The notes under the pieces were generated by a model. It was not told the origin of the DNA, did not search any database, and saw only the letters and a program-made list of their open reading frames with translations. Positions 44,170 to 52,802 of a stretch of 63,036 bases of DNA are shown one piece after another. A program made the translations under genes and the position numbers. The DNA is from an uncultured Devosia sp. (GTDB lineage: Bacteria; Pseudomonadota; Alphaproteobacteria; Rhizobiales; Devosiaceae), in the NCBI RefSeq assembly GCF_913055165.1, contig NZ_CAJXJS010000020.1, forward strand, positions 1 through 63,036, given 5' to 3'. Position 1 is the stretch's first letter; each line of letters opens with the position of its first letter.

Positions 44170-44190
44170 CCTTATCCGGCATAGAGCGTC

Positions 44191-45342
44191 ATGGCAAAAA
44201 AACCGCAGCTTGCGATTGATACGCGTCCGTGGCGCGACACCGCCAACAACAAGCCCTTCGTGCGCATCCGCAGCGTCTCGAAGAAATTCGGCGACGTCAT
44301 CGCGGTCAACGATGTGTCGCTCGACATCTACAAGTCCGAACTGTTCTGCCTTCTGGGCGGGTCCGGCTCGGGCAAATCGACCCTGCTGCGCATGCTGGCC
44401 GGCTTTGAAAATCCCACCTCGGGCACCATCGAGATCGATGGCCAGGACATGACCGACGTGCCGCCCTACAACCGGCCGGTCAACATGATGTTCCAGTCCT
44501 ATGCGCTGTTCCCGCACATGTCGGTCGAACAGAACATCGCCTATGGCCTTAAGCGCGACGGCCTGCCCCGCGCCGAGATCAATGCCCGCGTCGCCGAATT
44601 GCTGGCCCTGGTCAAGCTTGAGGACTATGGCAAGCGCAAGCCGCACCAGCTTTCGGGCGGCCAGCGCCAGCGCGTCGCCCTGGCCCGTGCCCTCGCCAAG
44701 CGCCCGAAACTCCTCCTCCTCGACGAACCTCTCGGCGCGCTCGACAAGAAGCTGCGCGAGGAAACCCAGTTCGAACTGGTCAAGATCCAGGAGAGCCTGG
44801 GCGTCACCTTCATCGTGGTGACCCACGACCAGGAAGAGGCCATGACGCTCGCCACCCGCATCGGGGTGATGAACCAAGGCGAGATCGTCATGGTGGGCGA
44901 GCCCACCGATATCTACGAATTCCCCAATTCGCGCTTCGTTGCCGGCTTCATCGGTTCGGTCAATATGGTCGAAGGCATCGTCACCGAGGACGAGCCGGAC
45001 CATGTGCGCATCCGCTCGGCTGAACTGGGTTCGGACATCTATGTCGGCCACGGCGTCGATTGCGCCCCCGAGCAGATCCTGTGGTGGGCCATCCGGCCCG
45101 AAAAAATGGTCCTTAGCCGCGACAAGCCCGAAGGCCTCAACGGCGCCAATGTCACCACCGGCGTGGTCGAGGAAATCGCCTATCTCGGCGATATCTCGGT
45201 CTATCAGGTGGCGCTTGAAAGCGGCAAGCGCATCCGCGTTTCCCAGACCAATTCGGTCCGCGGCAATCCCGATGCCATCACCTGGGAAGAACAGGTCTAT
45301 GTCAGCTGGGACGAAGACGCCGGCTCGGTGCTGACGTCATGA
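44191..45342 (+). CDS. Polyamine ABC transporter ATPase (PotA/PotG-like)
   Basis: The 383-residue ATPase has Walker [16 protein letters not shown]-loop [12 protein letters not shown], signature [16 protein letters not shown], Walker [13 protein letters not shown] and switch [11 protein letters not shown]-terminal TOBE_2 domain follows (about 280-375; [16 protein letters not shown]). An N-terminal extension of about 25 residues before the ATPase core is typical of PotG. It is 57 bp downstream of the binding-protein gene. The next gene is 178 bp away, the gap being filled by a repeat. Confidence 0.95.
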   Translation: MAKKPQLAIDTRPWRDTANNKPFVRIRSVSKKFGDVIAVNDVSLDIYKSELFCLLGGSGSGKSTLLRMLAGFENPTSGTIEIDGQDMTDVPPYNRPVNMMFQSYALFPHMSVEQNIAYGLKRDGLPRAEINARVAELLALVKLEDYGKRKPHQLSGGQRQRVALARALAKRPKLLLLDEPLGALDKKLREETQFELVKIQESLGVTFIVVTHDQEEAMTLATRIGVMNQGEIVMVGEPTDIYEFPNSRFVAGFIGSVNMVEGIVTEDEPDHVRIRSAELGSDIYVGHGVDCAPEQILWWAIRPEKMVLSRDKPEGLNGANVTTGVVEEIAYLGDISVYQVALESGKRIRVSQTNSVRGNPDAITWEEQVYVSWDEDAGSVLTS

Positions 45343-45370
45343 TGATGCTTTTTCAAATGGCCGTAGGCCA

Positions 45371-45486
45371 CCTCTCCCTCTGGGGGAGAGGTCGGCGCGC
45401 AGCGCCGGGTGAGGGGGCCTTCGGCTTGCTCCGCAACTGTCGGAAGGCCCTCACACCCCAACCCTCTCCCCCCAGGGAGAGGGGGT
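45371..45486. repeat. Palindromic repeat inserted between ATPase and permease genes of the polyamine operon
   Basis: The element starts CACCTCTCCCTCTGGGGGAG and ends CTCTCCCCCCAGGGAGAG. Internal GTGAGGGGGCC and GGCCCTCAC arms also pair, so the 116 bp can fold as a long hairpin. It belongs with the CCCTCCCC-type elements at 48459, 54764 and 55288. It interrupts an operon that is otherwise closely packed. Confidence 0.8.
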
Positions 45487-45520
45487 GCATCGCGTTCGCC
45501 TCCTGCCTCGGAGCCCGTTC

Positions 45521-46474
45521 ATGACCGCCACCCGCGACCCCACAATTCCGCCACCGCGGCGCCTCAAACCCTGGTCCGCCGTCGAAAAGGGGCTCGCCCG
45601 GGTCGGCATCACCGGCCGCATGCTGGTGCTGGCCGCGCCGGTGCTGTGGCTGCTCGTCTTTTTCCTGGTGCCCCTGGCCGTGGTCTTTGGCATCTCGCTG
45701 GCCAACAAGCAGTTCGGCCGTCCGCCCTACACCCCGCTTCTGACCAGCGAAGAGGGCACGGTGCAACTGACGCTGCACCTCAACAACTACATACGCCTGT
45801 TCACCGACAATCTCTATGTCGCGGCCTATTTGTCCTCGATCCGCATTGCCGCTCTGGCCACCATCATCACCCTGATCGTGGGCTACCCCATGGCCTATGC
45901 CATTGCCCGCGCGCCCGACCGCTGGCGCAATATCCTCCTGATGCTGGTGATCCTGCCCTTCTTCACCTCCTTCCTGTTGCGGGTCTATGCGCTCACCGGC
46001 TTCATGCGCGGCAATGGCGTCATCAACCAGTTTCTCGGGCTGTTCGGCATCGAGCCGATCGTGATGATGCAGACCGATTTCGCGGTCTATGTGGGCATTG
46101 TTTACACCTACCTGCCCTTCATGATCCTGCCGCTCTATACGACCCTGGTGAAGCTCGACGTTTCGCTGTTCGAGGCCTCCGCCGATCTGGGCGCACGGCC
46201 CGTGCACACCTTCCTTTTCGTCACCCTGCCGCTGTCGATCCCGGGCATCATTGCCGGATCCATGCTGGTGTTCATTCCGGCCATCGGCGAGTTCGTCATT
46301 CCCTCGCTCCTCGGTGGTCCCGAAACCCTGATGATCGGGCGCGTCCTCTGGGACGAGTTCTTCACCAATACCAATTGGCCGCGCGCCGCGGCCGTGGCGG
46401 TCGCCATGCTGCTGGTGGTGGTCGTGCCGATCATGCTGTTGCAGCGCGCCCAGGGCGCGGTGGTGGAGAAGTGA
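45521..46474 (+). CDS. Polyamine ABC transporter permease (PotB/PotH-like)
   Basis: The start is ATG 45521 (MTATRDPTIPPPRR) with CGGAG about 10 nt upstream; the frame opens earlier inside the repeat. The 317-residue product has six membrane helices, the first at about 38-58 (VLWLLVFFLVPLAVVFGISL), and the EAA loop FEASADLGARPVHTFLFVTL followed by PLSIPGIIAGSM. It pairs with the next permease to form the channel. Confidence 0.93.
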   Translation: MTATRDPTIPPPRRLKPWSAVEKGLARVGITGRMLVLAAPVLWLLVFFLVPLAVVFGISLANKQFGRPPYTPLLTSEEGTVQLTLHLNNYIRLFTDNLYVAAYLSSIRIAALATIITLIVGYPMAYAIARAPDRWRNILLMLVILPFFTSFLLRVYALTGFMRGNGVINQFLGLFGIEPIVMMQTDFAVYVGIVYTYLPFMILPLYTTLVKLDVSLFEASADLGARPVHTFLFVTLPLSIPGIIAGSMLVFIPAIGEFVIPSLLGGPETLMIGRVLWDEFFTNTNWPRAAAVAVAMLLVVVVPIMLLQRAQGAVVEK

Positions 46475-46475
46475 C

Positions 46476-47285
46476 ATGAAGCGCGGCTGGTTCCTTCCCA
46501 TCGCAGCGGCCCTGGGCTTTTCGTTTCTCTACGCGCCCATCGTCTCGCTGGTCATCTTCTCGTTCAACGAAAGCCGGCTGGTCACGGTCTGGTCCGGCTT
46601 TTCCACCCAATGGTATGGCGAGCTGTTCCGGGACCCGCAAATGCTCGGCGCCGCCTGGCTGAGTCTGCAGATCGCCGCGCTCAGCGCCACCATCGCGCTG
46701 GTGCTCGGCACCCTGGCCGCGGTGGCCCTGGTGCGTTTCCGCCGCTTCCGCGGCCGCACCCTGTTTTCCGGCATGGTCTCGGCCCCACTGGTCATGCCCG
46801 ATGTCATCACCGGCCTCTCGCTGCTGCTGCTCTTTGTGGCCATGGAAAGCCTGCTCGGCTGGCCGCAGGGTCGCGGCATGATGACCATCATCATTGCCCA
46901 CGCCACCTTCTGCACCGCCTATGTCTGCGTCGTGGTGCAGTCGCGCCTTTCCGATTTCGACCGGAGCCTGGAAGAGGCGGCCATGGATCTGGGCGCCTCG
47001 CCGGTCCGAACCTTTTTCGATGTGACCCTGCCCATCATCGCCCCTGCCCTGGTCTCGGGCTGGCTGCTGGGCTTTACCCTCAGCCTCGACGATCTGGTCA
47101 TCGCCAGCTTCGTCTCTGGTCCGGGGTCCTCGACCCTGCCCATGGTGATCTTTTCCAAGGTGCGTCTCGGCGTGTCACCGGACGTCAACGCGCTGGCCAC
47201 CATCATCATCGGCATCGTCGCACTGGGCGTTTTGGCAGCAACGGTCATTCAATTGCGGAGCAAGCCGAAGACATCCGCCCCGTGA
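46476..47285 (+). CDS. Polyamine ABC transporter permease (PotC/PotI-like)
   Basis: This 269-residue permease has six helices (first at about 9-30, FSFLYAPIVSLVIFSFNESR) and the EAA loop LEEAAMDLGASPVRTFFDVT, then LPIIAPALVSGWLLGFTLSL, and the ending LPMVIFSKVRLGVSPDVNAL, all standard for PotC/PotI. ATG 46476 begins one base after the stop of the preceding permease (TGACATG), so the two are coupled. It is the last gene of the operon. Confidence 0.94.
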   Translation: MKRGWFLPIAAALGFSFLYAPIVSLVIFSFNESRLVTVWSGFSTQWYGELFRDPQMLGAAWLSLQIAALSATIALVLGTLAAVALVRFRRFRGRTLFSGMVSAPLVMPDVITGLSLLLLFVAMESLLGWPQGRGMMTIIIAHATFCTAYVCVVVQSRLSDFDRSLEEAAMDLGASPVRTFFDVTLPIIAPALVSGWLLGFTLSLDDLVIASFVSGPGSSTLPMVIFSKVRLGVSPDVNALATIIIGIVALGVLAATVIQLRSKPKTSAP

Positions 47286-47325
47286 CTCTTTCGTGACTGG
47301 ACAGAAGCGTGAAACGGGCGCAAGC

Positions 47326-47449
47326 TCACCTCATGTTCAACCAAAGCAAAGGAGGTGATCCAGTGTCTTATGAGGTTTTGGCTCTCGAGGAAGGTCTGGG
47401 TTTTCGTGTGTTGAGCGGGAGTGATCTCGGCTAACAAGCACACACCTCC
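47326..47449 (+). promoter_or_regulatory. Alternative anti-Shine-Dalgarno arms around a perfect SD
   Basis: The strong SD (AAAGGAGGTGATCCAG, 47347-47362) can pair with TCACCTC at 47326-47332 upstream, or with CACCTCC at 47443-47449 just beyond the sORF stop; each pairing is 7 perfect base pairs and the two exclude each other because they use overlapping SD bases. This suggests a self-regulating mRNA or sRNA. Pairing is read directly; regulation is inferred. Confidence 0.45.
47363..47434 (+). CDS. Small ORF (23 aa) with perfect Shine-Dalgarno
   Basis: GTG 47363 opens a 23-residue peptide ending in TAA (MSYEVLALEEGLGFRVLSG plus SDLG). It is preceded by AAAGGAGGTGATCCA, with GGAGG seven bases from the start; the 16-nt block AAAGGAGGTGATCCAG is fully complementary to the expected 3' end of 16S rRNA, the strongest ribosome site in the window. 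A perfect terminator follows 43 bp after the stop, so this is a complete miniature gene. I do not recognise the peptide: it is acidic, soluble and without a signal sequence. It may be a leader peptide for purU or an independent small-protein gene. Expression is not shown by sequence alone. Confidence 0.6.
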   Translation: MSYEVLALEEGLGFRVLSGSDLG

Positions 47450-47477
47450 CGGCCCTCGAGGCCGATAAGCTCAGGAA

Positions 47478-47508
47478 GGGCCGTTCGTAAGAACGGCCCT
47501 TTTCTGTT
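47478..47508 (+). terminator. Rho-independent terminator of the small ORF
   Basis: GGGCCGTTC, loop GTAA, GAACGGCCC is a 9-bp perfect stem followed by TTTTCTGTTGTT. It lies between the small ORF and purU, about 95 bp before the purU start, so it could also act as an attenuator. Confidence 0.93.
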
Positions 47509-47600
47509 GTTCCGCCCTTTCACCAATCATCCCGGCAAGGCTTGACGGAGCCGCATAAGCCATTGATACCGCTGCGAAGCGTTTTCATGTGGAGGCCGGT

Positions 47601-48455
47601 TTGTCCTCGTCCAACTTCGTTCTGACCCTTTCCTGCACCGACCGGCCCGGCATCGTGGCCGCCGTCACCACCGAACTGGCGGCGCTCAATGCCAATATCG
47701 CCGAGTCCAATCAGTTCTGGGACCGCGAGACCGGCCGCTTCTTCATGCGCCTTGCCTTCGCTGCCCCCGAGGGTGTCAATCGCGACGCTATCGAAAAGGC
47801 CCTCAAATCGCCCATCGAGCGCTTCGACATGAAGACGGCCCTCAGCGACGAAAGCCGTCGCAAGCGCATTGTCATCCTGGTCTCCAAATTCGACCACACC
47901 CTGCTGCACCTGCTCTACCAGATCCGGGTCGGCTGGCTCGATGCCGACGTCGCCGCGGTGATCTCCAACCATGAGGACGCCCGCAGGATCGCCGAAGACG
48001 CCGGTATACCCTTCCATTATCTGCCAGTCAGCAAGGACACCAAGGCAAGCCAGGAAGCCCAGGTCCTCGACATCGTCAAGTCCAGCGGCGCCGATCTTGT
48101 GGTCCTTGCCCGCTACATGCAGGTGCTCTCGGACAATCTCTCCACGCGCCTCTTCGGTCAGGTGATCAATATTCACCACTCCTTCCTGCCCAGCTTCAAG
48201 GGCGCCAAGCCCTATCACCAGGCCCATGAGCGCGGCGTCAAGATCATCGGCGCTACGGCGCACTATGTGACCCCGGATCTCGACGAAGGCCCGATCATCG
48301 AGCAGGAGACGGCGCGCGTCACCCACGCCATGAGCGCCGATGACCTCGTGGCCGCCGGCCGCGACATCGAAAGCCGCGTGCTGGCCCGGGCGGTAAAACT
48401 GCACCTGGAAAGCCGGGTCATGCTCAATGGCAAGAAGACGGTGGTGTTTGGGTGA
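47601..48455 (+). CDS. purU: Formyltetrahydrofolate deformylase
   Basis: This 284-residue enzyme hydrolyses 10-formyl-THF to formate and THF, supplying formate for purine synthesis and balancing one-carbon units. An N-terminal ACT domain (FVLTLSCTDRPGIVAAVTTE) precedes the formyltransferase-like domain with the catalytic Asn-His-Asp set in INIHHSFLPSFKGAKPYHQA and ATAHYVTPDLDEGPII. No ATG is present. TTG 47601 with GGAGG five bases upstream is preferred over GTG 47589, which lies on that SD. Confidence 0.95.
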   Translation: MSSSNFVLTLSCTDRPGIVAAVTTELAALNANIAESNQFWDRETGRFFMRLAFAAPEGVNRDAIEKALKSPIERFDMKTALSDESRRKRIVILVSKFDHTLLHLLYQIRVGWLDADVAAVISNHEDARRIAEDAGIPFHYLPVSKDTKASQEAQVLDIVKSSGADLVVLARYMQVLSDNLSTRLFGQVINIHHSFLPSFKGAKPYHQAHERGVKIIGATAHYVTPDLDEGPIIEQETARVTHAMSADDLVAAGRDIESRVLARAVKLHLESRVMLNGKKTVVFG

Positions 48456-48458
48456 GAA

Positions 48459-48561
48459 CCCCCACCCTTGATCCCTCCCCACAAGGGGGAGGGAGACGAT
48501 GAACACCGGCGACTGAACCCTGCGCATCCCTCCCCTCGATGGGGAGGGAATGAGGGTGGGG
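48459..48561. repeat. Palindromic CCCTCCCC-type repeat between purU and the Rrf2 gene
   Basis: The 103-bp element opens CCCCCACCCTTGATCCCTCC and closes GGGAGGGAATGAGGGTGGGG; its ends are complementary, and inside is a shorter hairpin CCCTCCCCACAAGGGGGAGG. The same boundaries (CCCCACCCT...AGGGTGGGG) frame the elements at 54764-54935 and 55288-55533. It lies between convergent genes. Confidence 0.85.
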
Positions 48562-48585
48562 TGACGACAGCAGCACTGTTACAAG

Positions 48586-49014
48586 CTAAACCGGCAAATC
48601 TTCCAGATTGAGCGAATCCGCCAAACTCGTCTGGTCCAGCACCGCCCGCGTCGCCAGCGTCACCCGCTCGAAGACGTGCCGGATTTCGCAACTCTGCTCG
48701 TCCTGACAGTCGACGCATTTCTTGTAAGCGATCTTGGAAAGGCAGGGCAGCGGCGCGATGGGGCCGTCGATCAGCCGCAGCACCTCGCCATAGGTGATTT
48801 CCTCGGGCGCCTTGAGCAGCTCATAGCCACCCATGCGTCCGCGTCGGGAATTGACGATGCCGGCCCGCTTGAGCTCAAGCAGGATCTGCTCGAGGAACTT
48901 CTTGGGGATCGCCTGATCCTTGGAAATCTCGCCGATCATCCGGCTCTGGCCGCGCCCGGCCCGCGCCAGCGACACCAGTGCCCGCAAGGCATATTTGGCC
49001 TTTTGCGATATCAT
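48586..49014 (-). CDS. Rrf2-family transcriptional regulator with Cys cluster
   Basis: The start is ATG 49014 (MISQKAKYALRALVSLARA), the usual Rrf2 N-terminus; the open frame runs further upstream without homology. The 142-residue protein has the winged helix (IPKKFLEQILLELKRAGIV, then SRRGRMGGYELLK) and a C-terminal cluster of four cysteines (PCLSKIAYKKCVDCQDEQSC) that could hold an Fe-S centre. It is 25 bp downstream of the antiporter gene on the same strand. Its targets are unknown; Rrf2 proteins sense iron, NO, redox or cysteine. Confidence 0.9.
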   Translation of the reverse strand: MISQKAKYALRALVSLARAGRGQSRMIGEISKDQAIPKKFLEQILLELKRAGIVNSRRGRMGGYELLKAPEEITYGEVLRLIDGPIAPLPCLSKIAYKKCVDCQDEQSCEIRHVFERVTLATRAVLDQTSLADSLNLEDLPV

Positions 49015-49039
49015 TGCTCCCCCCAGCCCCCTGCCATGA

Positions 49040-51448
49040 CTATGGCTTGTTCTCCGGTTCCACCGGGGGAATGGCCTCGGCGGCATCCTCATCCGGCTTG
49101 TCCTCACCAGCCCCTGCCTTTTCGGCATCACTGGCTTCGTCCTTATTCGGACCGGCCTCACCCGGTTCAGCCGCCGTCATTTCATCATCGGCCGGCGCGG
49201 CGACCGCCTGGTCTTCATTCGGCCCTTCGCTTGACGGTGTCACGATCTCATCGATCGCCGCAGGCGCTTCACCCACCGATGGCGTTGCGCCGATGGGTTC
49301 GATGACGGCGGGGGGCACAGACGCGTCCTCTTCCGCCGGTTCGATCGCCGGCTCCGCGTCATCAGAAAACGCGGGGTTCGCCTCGACCACCGGGATCTGT
49401 TCGGACCTGTCCTCTGCTGCCACCGCTTCAACATCGGTTGGGCCGGCCTCTTCGGTCCCGTCTACCACGCTCTCCGGCACAGGATTTGCCGTCTCCGCGC
49501 CCTCTTCGGTGGTTTGCCCGGTCGTCGACGGCTCGTTCAGCGCCGCTTCCGTCAGCGCCGCTCCCATCGCCGCATTGGCCAGGATATTCTCGGCAGTGGG
49601 CAGCTTGAGCTCGGATGGCATGTCGACACTGGCGCCATCGCCATCGGCATTGCTGCGCAGATAGGCCAGGATTCCCCGCCCGATTTCCTGCTCGCCGCGA
49701 ATGATCGTGGTGGCGCCCAGATTACGCAGGAAGCTTTCTTCCTCTTCCGAATAGGCCCGCGAAATGATGGCAATACCCGGATTGAGCTTGCGCCCGCTTT
49801 CGCAGACCGATCCGGCCTCGAAGCCATTGGAGATGGCCACAAGCAGCGCCTTGGCCGCTCCCAGATTGGCAAGCTTGAGCACGTCCTCGCTGGCGGCATT
49901 GCCGAATATCACCTCAAAGCCTTCGGCGCGGGCGGCGGCCACGTCATGGTCGGAATCCTCGATCACCACCAGTCCGCCGCCATCGGCCTTGATACCCGCA
50001 GCCACGATGCGGCCGACCTGCCCATAGCCGACCAGCACGGTATGCCCCGTCTGATGGGAGGGTTCGCCGGTGTCGTCATCGGCACCCGGTGCACCGCGAT
50101 CCACTGCGCCTTCCGATAGCGCATCCGTGGTGGCCGGCCCTTCGGCCGCCATGGAGGGCTCCCTGCGTACTTCACTGGCAACCGGCTCCACACTCTCTCC
50201 GCGCCGCGCCGCCGCCCTGGCTTCCAGTCGCGGCTTGACCAGGTCGAGCACGAAAAACACCACCGGATTGAGCACGATGGAAATCAGCGCGCCAGCCAGG
50301 ATGAGGTCCTGACCTTCGGACGGCAGAATGGCCAGCGCCACACCCATGCTGGCCAAGATGAAGGAAAATTCACCGATCTGCGCCAGCGAAGCCGAAATGG
50401 TCAGCGCCGTGGCGACCGGCCGCCGGAACAGCACCACGATCCAGAAGGCCGCCAGCGACTTGCCAATGACGATGATGAACACCGTGGCCAGCACCAGGAG
50501 CGGCTGCGTGACGATGATCGAGGGATCGAACAGCATGCCCACCGACACAAAGAACAGCACCGCAAAAGCGTCGCGCAGCGGCAGGGTCTCTTGCGCGGCG
50601 CGGTGAGACAGCTCGCTTTCCGAAAGGATCATGCCCGCAAAAAACGCCCCCAGCGCCAGCGACACGCCGAACAGCACCGCTGATCCCAGCGCCACGCCCA
50701 GCGCAATGGCCAGCACCGCCAGGCGGAACAATTCGCGGCTGCCGGTATGAGCCGTGCCATGCAGCGCCCAGGGGATGATGCGCCGCCCCACCACCAGCAT
50801 GAAGCCCACGAAAGCGGCGACCTTGAGCAGGGTCAGCCCCAATATGCCCCAGATGCCGATATCAATGTCGAGCAGCCGGGTGACGAAGGACACGAACGGA
50901 TCATGCAATCCGCTTCCCGTGCCATTGAGGCTGGCAATGGCCGGCACCAGCACCAGGGCCAGCACCATGGCCAGATCCTCCACGATCAGCCAGCCGACGG
51001 CAATTCGTCCGCGTTCGCTCTCGATCAGCCGCCGGTCCTGCAGCGCCTTGAGCAGCACCACGGTGGAGGCCACCGACAGCGCCAGACCGAACAGGATGGA
51101 GCCGAAGAGGCTCCAGCCCAGCAAGAGCCCGAGCCCCGCACCGAGCAAGGTTGCAAAACCGATCTGCACCACGGCGCCGGGAATGGCCAGCGCCCGCACG
51201 CTCATCAGGTCCTTGAGCGAAAAATGCAGGCCCACGCCGAACATCAGGAGGATCACCCCCAGTTCGGCCAGCTCCAGTGCCAGTTCCTGATCCGCCACAA
51301 AACCCGGCGTAAAGGGCCCCACGATGATGCCGGCAAACAGATACCCCACCAGTGGCGGCATGCGCAGCCGGTTGGCCACCATGCCGAAAATATAGGCCAG
51401 CACCAGACCCGCAACGATCGTGGAGATCAGGGGGGTATCATGATGCAT
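49040..51448 (-). CDS. CPA2-family K+/H+ antiporter with TrkA-N domain and long acidic tail
   Basis: This 802-residue membrane protein has about 12 helices in residues 5-405 (Na_H_Exchanger fold; PPLVGYLFAGIIVGPFTPGF, VGWLIVEDLAMVLALVLVPA), then a cytoplasmic TrkA-N/RCK domain (HTVLVGYGQVGRIVAAGIKA, about 467-486). This matches KefB/YbaL-type potassium efflux systems. From about residue 625 to the end it carries roughly 180 residues of Glu/Asp/Ala/Pro-rich sequence with almost no basic residues and no recognisable fold, which normal family members lack. An Rrf2 regulator follows 25 bp downstream. Confidence 0.92.
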   Translation of the reverse strand: MHHDTPLISTIVAGLVLAYIFGMVANRLRMPPLVGYLFAGIIVGPFTPGFVADQELALELAELGVILLMFGVGLHFSLKDLMSVRALAIPGAVVQIGFATLLGAGLGLLLGWSLFGSILFGLALSVASTVVLLKALQDRRLIESERGRIAVGWLIVEDLAMVLALVLVPAIASLNGTGSGLHDPFVSFVTRLLDIDIGIWGILGLTLLKVAAFVGFMLVVGRRIIPWALHGTAHTGSRELFRLAVLAIALGVALGSAVLFGVSLALGAFFAGMILSESELSHRAAQETLPLRDAFAVLFFVSVGMLFDPSIIVTQPLLVLATVFIIVIGKSLAAFWIVVLFRRPVATALTISASLAQIGEFSFILASMGVALAILPSEGQDLILAGALISIVLNPVVFFVLDLVKPRLEARAAARRGESVEPVASEVRREPSMAAEGPATTDALSEGAVDRGAPGADDDTGEPSHQTGHTVLVGYGQVGRIVAAGIKADGGGLVVIEDSDHDVAAARAEGFEVIFGNAASEDVLKLANLGAAKALLVAISNGFEAGSVCESGRKLNPGIAIISRAYSEEEESFLRNLGATTIIRGEQEIGRGILAYLRSNADGDGASVDMPSELKLPTAENILANAAMGAALTEAALNEPSTTGQTTEEGAETANPVPESVVDGTEEAGPTDVEAVAAEDRSEQIPVVEANPAFSDDAEPAIEPAEEDASVPPAVIEPIGATPSVGEAPAAIDEIVTPSSEGPNEDQAVAAPADDEMTAAEPGEAGPNKDEASDAEKAGAGEDKPDEDAAEAIPPVEPENKP

Positions 51449-51629
51449 GAACGTCTCCGGGGCATGAGGCTATGTCGATAGAAACAATGGAGTATTTTTT
51501 GCTCCTCGCGCAAGCTTTCCCTGCCAATGGCATATCAGCCATTCGGATCGGTCACGCGCCAAGCTCTATAGATCAGGTCAAGTATGGTCGAACTTTGTCT
51601 CGATGCTTGGCAAAAACGAGATAGGACAC

Positions 51630-51689
51630 CGCCATTCGAGCATAGCTCTCATGGCCTTCGGGGCTTGAATGGCTCCACCGGAGCCATTC
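51630..51689. repeat. Inverted copy of the dispersed GGCCATGAG repeat plus hairpin
   Basis: 51630-51658 is the reverse complement of the dispersed repeat core (minus strand AAGGCCATGAGAGCTATGCT and CGAATGGCGG). It is followed by a 10-bp hairpin, GAATGGCTCC, ACC, GGAGCCATTC (51667-51689), near the 3' end of the helicase gene. No T-run follows, so it is not a standard terminator. The rest of the 262-bp gap to the antiporter shows nothing clear. Confidence 0.75.
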
Positions 51690-51710
51690 ATCCGCTGCGC
51701 GGACCGCCTC

Positions 51711-52802
51711 TCAGCTCACAATGGTGATCTTTTCCGCCGCCCGCGTGATGCCGGTATAAAGCCAGCGTGCCCGCTCCTCGCGGAAGACGAAGCTCTCGTC
51801 GAACAGATAGACATTGTCCCACTGGCTGCCCTGCGCCTTGTGGACGGTGAGGCAATAGCCGAAGGTGAACTCGTCGAACTGCCGCCGCTCCGGCCAGCTC
51901 ATGGCATCCTCCTCACCCGAAAAGAACGCCTTGTGCGTCAGCACCCGCGCCTCACCCTTGCCCTCGTCATCGGCCAAAAGCAGGCTCCATTTGCCGTTCG
52001 AGCGCCTTGTGGCGTCGGTGACGATCCAGATCTGCCCGTTGAGCAGGCGTTTGCGCGGGTTATTGCGCAGGCAGACCATGCGGTCGCCCACCACCGGCTC
52101 GTGGAAGGGCAGGCCCTTCAATTCGCGCAAGCGATCATTATAGGTCAGCCGCGTCTTGTTGCGCCCCACCAGCACCTGGTCGGCTTCCAGCACCGCGTCC
52201 CGGTCCACCTGGTCGCGCCCCACCACGACGCTTTCGCCATAGCGGCCATGTTCGAGATAACCGCCCTCGCGCACGGCCATGGAGAGCTGGATGATCGGAT
52301 TGTCCGCCGCCTGCCGGTGGATTTCGGTCAGCATGATGTCGGGCTCTTCATTGATGAAGAAGCCCGCCCCCTGCACCGGCGGCAATTGGAACGGATCGCC
52401 CAGCACCAGCACCTTGACCCCGAAGCTCAAAAGATCGGCGCCCAATTGCTCATCCACCATCGACACTTCGTCGATGACGATGAGATCGGCATCAGCCGCC
52501 GGGCTTTCCGGGTCGAGCACGAAGCGCGGTTCGCCCTCCTTCTCGCTCACCAAAGTGTAGATGAGGCTATGAATGGTCTGCGCGCCCTTGCAGCCGCGCT
52601 TGCGCATCACCATCGCCGCCTTGCCGGTAAAGGCAGCATATTTGACGCTGCGCACATCCTGCGCCAGATGCACCGCCAGGGTCGATTTGCCCGTGCCCGC
52701 CCAGCCGAACAGGCGGAACACCTGGGGCCCGCTTTTGTCCTTGAGCCATTGCGAGACAGCCACCAGCGCCGCGTCCTGCTGGCTCGACCAGACCGGCGGC
52801 AT
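51711..52802 (-). CDS. RecD2/Dda-like superfamily 1B DNA helicase
   Basis: This 363-residue stand-alone helicase has motif I GWAGTGKST (about 33-41), motif Ia AAFTGKAAMVM, motif II LIVIDEVSMVDEQL, motif III LVLGDPFQLPPV, and the UvrD_C_2 motifs FGYCLTVHKAQGSQW (V) and WLYTGITRA (VI). It lacks the long N-terminal region of RecD2, so it is close to minimal phage Dda-like enzymes that unwind 5' to 3' and displace bound proteins. It is the last gene of an overlapping three-gene unit with FAH and aldo/keto reductase genes; TGATG joins it to the FAH gene. Confidence 0.92.
   Translation of the reverse strand: MPPVWSSQQDAALVAVSQWLKDKSGPQVFRLFGWAGTGKSTLAVHLAQDVRSVKYAAFTGKAAMVMRKRGCKGAQTIHSLIYTLVSEKEGEPRFVLDPESPAADADLIVIDEVSMVDEQLGADLLSFGVKVLVLGDPFQLPPVQGAGFFINEEPDIMLTEIHRQAADNPIIQLSMAVREGGYLEHGRYGESVVVGRDQVDRDAVLEADQVLVGRNKTRLTYNDRLRELKGLPFHEPVVGDRMVCLRNNPRKRLLNGQIWIVTDATRRSNGKWSLLLADDEGKGEARVLTHKAFFSGEEDAMSWPERRQFDEFTFGYCLTVHKAQGSQWDNVYLFDESFVFREERARWLYTGITRAAEKITIVS

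Noticed and set aside
43042..45051. 669-codon open frame on the minus strand
   Set aside because: It is antisense to the polyamine-binding and ATPase genes and has low-complexity Gly/Asp/Val/Leu composition typical of high-GC shadow frames.
47347..47362. Apparent 3' end of 16S rRNA on the minus strand (CTGGATCACCTCCTTT)
   Set aside because: Only 16 nt match and no other rRNA sequence is around it; it is better read as a perfect Shine-Dalgarno on the plus strand.
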